A stretch of DNA of 64,000 nt from Clostridia bacterium (GTDB lineage: Bacteria; Bacillota; Clostridia; Lachnospirales; Lachnospiraceae). Location of the stretch: the NCBI GenBank assembly GCA_003249225.1, contig QKJQ01000033.1, positions 62,001 to 126,000 on the forward strand. Direction: 5' to 3'. Numbering within the stretch: the first letter of the stretch is position 1; each line of letters opens with the position of its first letter. Below are positions 63,457 through 64,000 of this stretch, piece after piece. The notes under the pieces were generated by a model. That model saw only the letters and a program-made list of their open reading frames with translations, was not told the DNA's origin and made no database searches. A program made the position numbers and the translations under genes.

Positions 63457-64000
63457 TCACTTCCTTTCGAACAGTTTGTTTGATTGTATTTTCAGATTTT
63501 GAACCTGTAATTCCAAGGCTTTCTCATTCGGTTTAACATCCGAATCATAATAATGCATAATCTCTGTGAAAACTTCGTAAAATGCCATTTTAGCTTCAAA
63601 ATTATCACTTACCACTGTTTTTGCTTTATACGTCTCTAAAAGTTTATATTCTTTTCCATTGGCATTCTTTAACTGATACAGGTCAAATTCAGGATCACCA
63701 TAGCAACACCCGTAAGGATCAATAATGGCTGTCATATGAAAGGTCTTATCATCGAGCAAAACATTCCACATATTATAATCCCCATGGATCAATGCTGCTT
63801 TTGTAATCGGAAGATAAAATATCCTGTCAAAATTATTGAATGCTTCCTGCACTGTAGTCATTATAAAATCATTGATTCTTTGTCTTGAATAAAGCTTTGT
63901 TGCTTTGTTCAGAATGCTTTCTGCTGTTCTTTTGTATTGATCACGCCAATCACATACAAAACTATCTGCATCAAGTTCTCCAAAACCTTCCGGATGATTC
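63457..64000 (-). CDS. Aminoglycoside phosphotransferase-family protein, N-terminus cut by window edge
   Basis: The frame is open through base 64000, so the N-terminal lobe is outside; an ATG at 63861 is probably internal. The visible 180 residues hold the kinase catalytic loop HGDYNMWNVLLDDK and the metal-binding IIDPYGCCYGDPEFDLYQ. Upstream in frame, NHPEGFGELDADSF suits the choline/aminoglycoside/fructosamine kinase group. The substrate is unknown; resistance should not be assumed. Followed by the HAD gene four bases later. Confidence 0.85.
   Translation of the reverse strand, partial: NHPEGFGELDADSFVCDWRDQYKRTAESILNKATKLYSRQRINDFIMTTVQEAFNNFDRIFYLPITKAALIHGDYNMWNVLLDDKTFHMTAIIDPYGCCYGDPEFDLYQLKNANGKEYKLLETYKAKTVVSDNFEAKMAFYEVFTEIMHYYDSDVKPNEKALELQVQNLKIQSNKLFERK

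Noticed and set aside
63457..63861. Complete 134-residue protein starting at 63861
   Set aside because: The frame stays open to the window edge with kinase-like sequence upstream, so the ATG at 63861 is probably internal to a truncated gene.

Overview
The window looks like chromosomal core DNA from a low-GC, anaerobic, Gram-positive Firmicute, most likely a Lachnospiraceae (Clostridium cluster XIVa) relative. This rests on gene content and synteny, not on a database search. Supporting signs are AGGAGG-type ribosome binding sites, the rimP-nusA-ylxR-ylxQ-infB-rbfA-nrnA-truB-ribF order, the nusB-xseA-xseB-ispA-dxs-tlyA-nadK-argR order, a tetrahydrofolate riboswitch, and a small CxxC protein resembling a family I recall from Lachnospiraceae. 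Almost every gene is on the minus strand; only a tRNA-Leu, a YerC-type regulator and a chemotaxis receptor lie on plus. I see no insertion sequence, prophage, CRISPR array, rRNA or origin.

Layout. 1-10.2 kb: the 5' part of ftsK/spoIIIE (cut by the window edge), uppP, malQ, an M16 peptidase, pnp, pyrI and pyrB. 10.4-12.9 kb: folC and the folate ECF transporter folT behind a THF riboswitch, then rpsO. 13-23.7 kb: a MocR/GabR-type regulator, then the nusA-infB operon, whose IF-2 carries a 19-copy peptide repeat. 23.7-29.4 kb: a 1349-residue secreted Ig-like (Big_2) repeat protein, yebC, argR. 29.4-36.6 kb: nadK to nusB plus a Gls24/Asp23 protein, covering isoprenoid precursor synthesis, exonuclease VII and antitermination. 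36.7-43 kb: two adjacent LCP cell-wall ligases, peptidase pepD, and a PFL-ACT (UPF0210-UPF0237) pair. 43-51.7 kb: an operon-like run of an orphan zf-HC2 protein, polA, coaE, a long FtsA-like protein, a GGDEF protein and a WalJ-type hydrolase. 51.9-57.5 kb: tRNA-Leu(CAA), a membrane protein of unknown function, an orphan pilT, a PUA-less proB, yerC and an MCP. 57.6-64 kb: a GH43/LamG lipoprotein, a small CxxC protein missed by length cut-offs, two GNATs, greA, a DNA glycosylase, a HAD phosphatase and a phosphotransferase cut by the right edge.

How it works together. The left two thirds is translation, RNA turnover and envelope housekeeping arranged much as in Bacillus (infB...truB-ribF-rpsO-pnp-M16...spoIIIE), but with a folate module and a pyrBI module inserted between rpsO and pnp. 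The most notable non-coding signals cluster around pnp: a 93-nt nested stem structure after pyrI ending in a U-rich run that overlaps the pnp promoter, a long imperfect hairpin in the pnp leader, three tandem 16-17 bp repeats across the pnp stop codon, and a 19-bp hairpin before the M16 gene. Other notable points are the THF riboswitch with a plausible anti-Shine-Dalgarno switch, a terminator-like hairpin in the nusA operon leader, and a palindrome inside the yerC promoter.

I did not find a clearly new multi-gene defence or mobile system. The best candidates for undescribed biology are the pnp-flanking RNA structures, the IF-2 repeat, and the polA-coaE-FtsA-like-GGDEF-WalJ operon. All positions and structures were read by eye; no folding or homology software was run.
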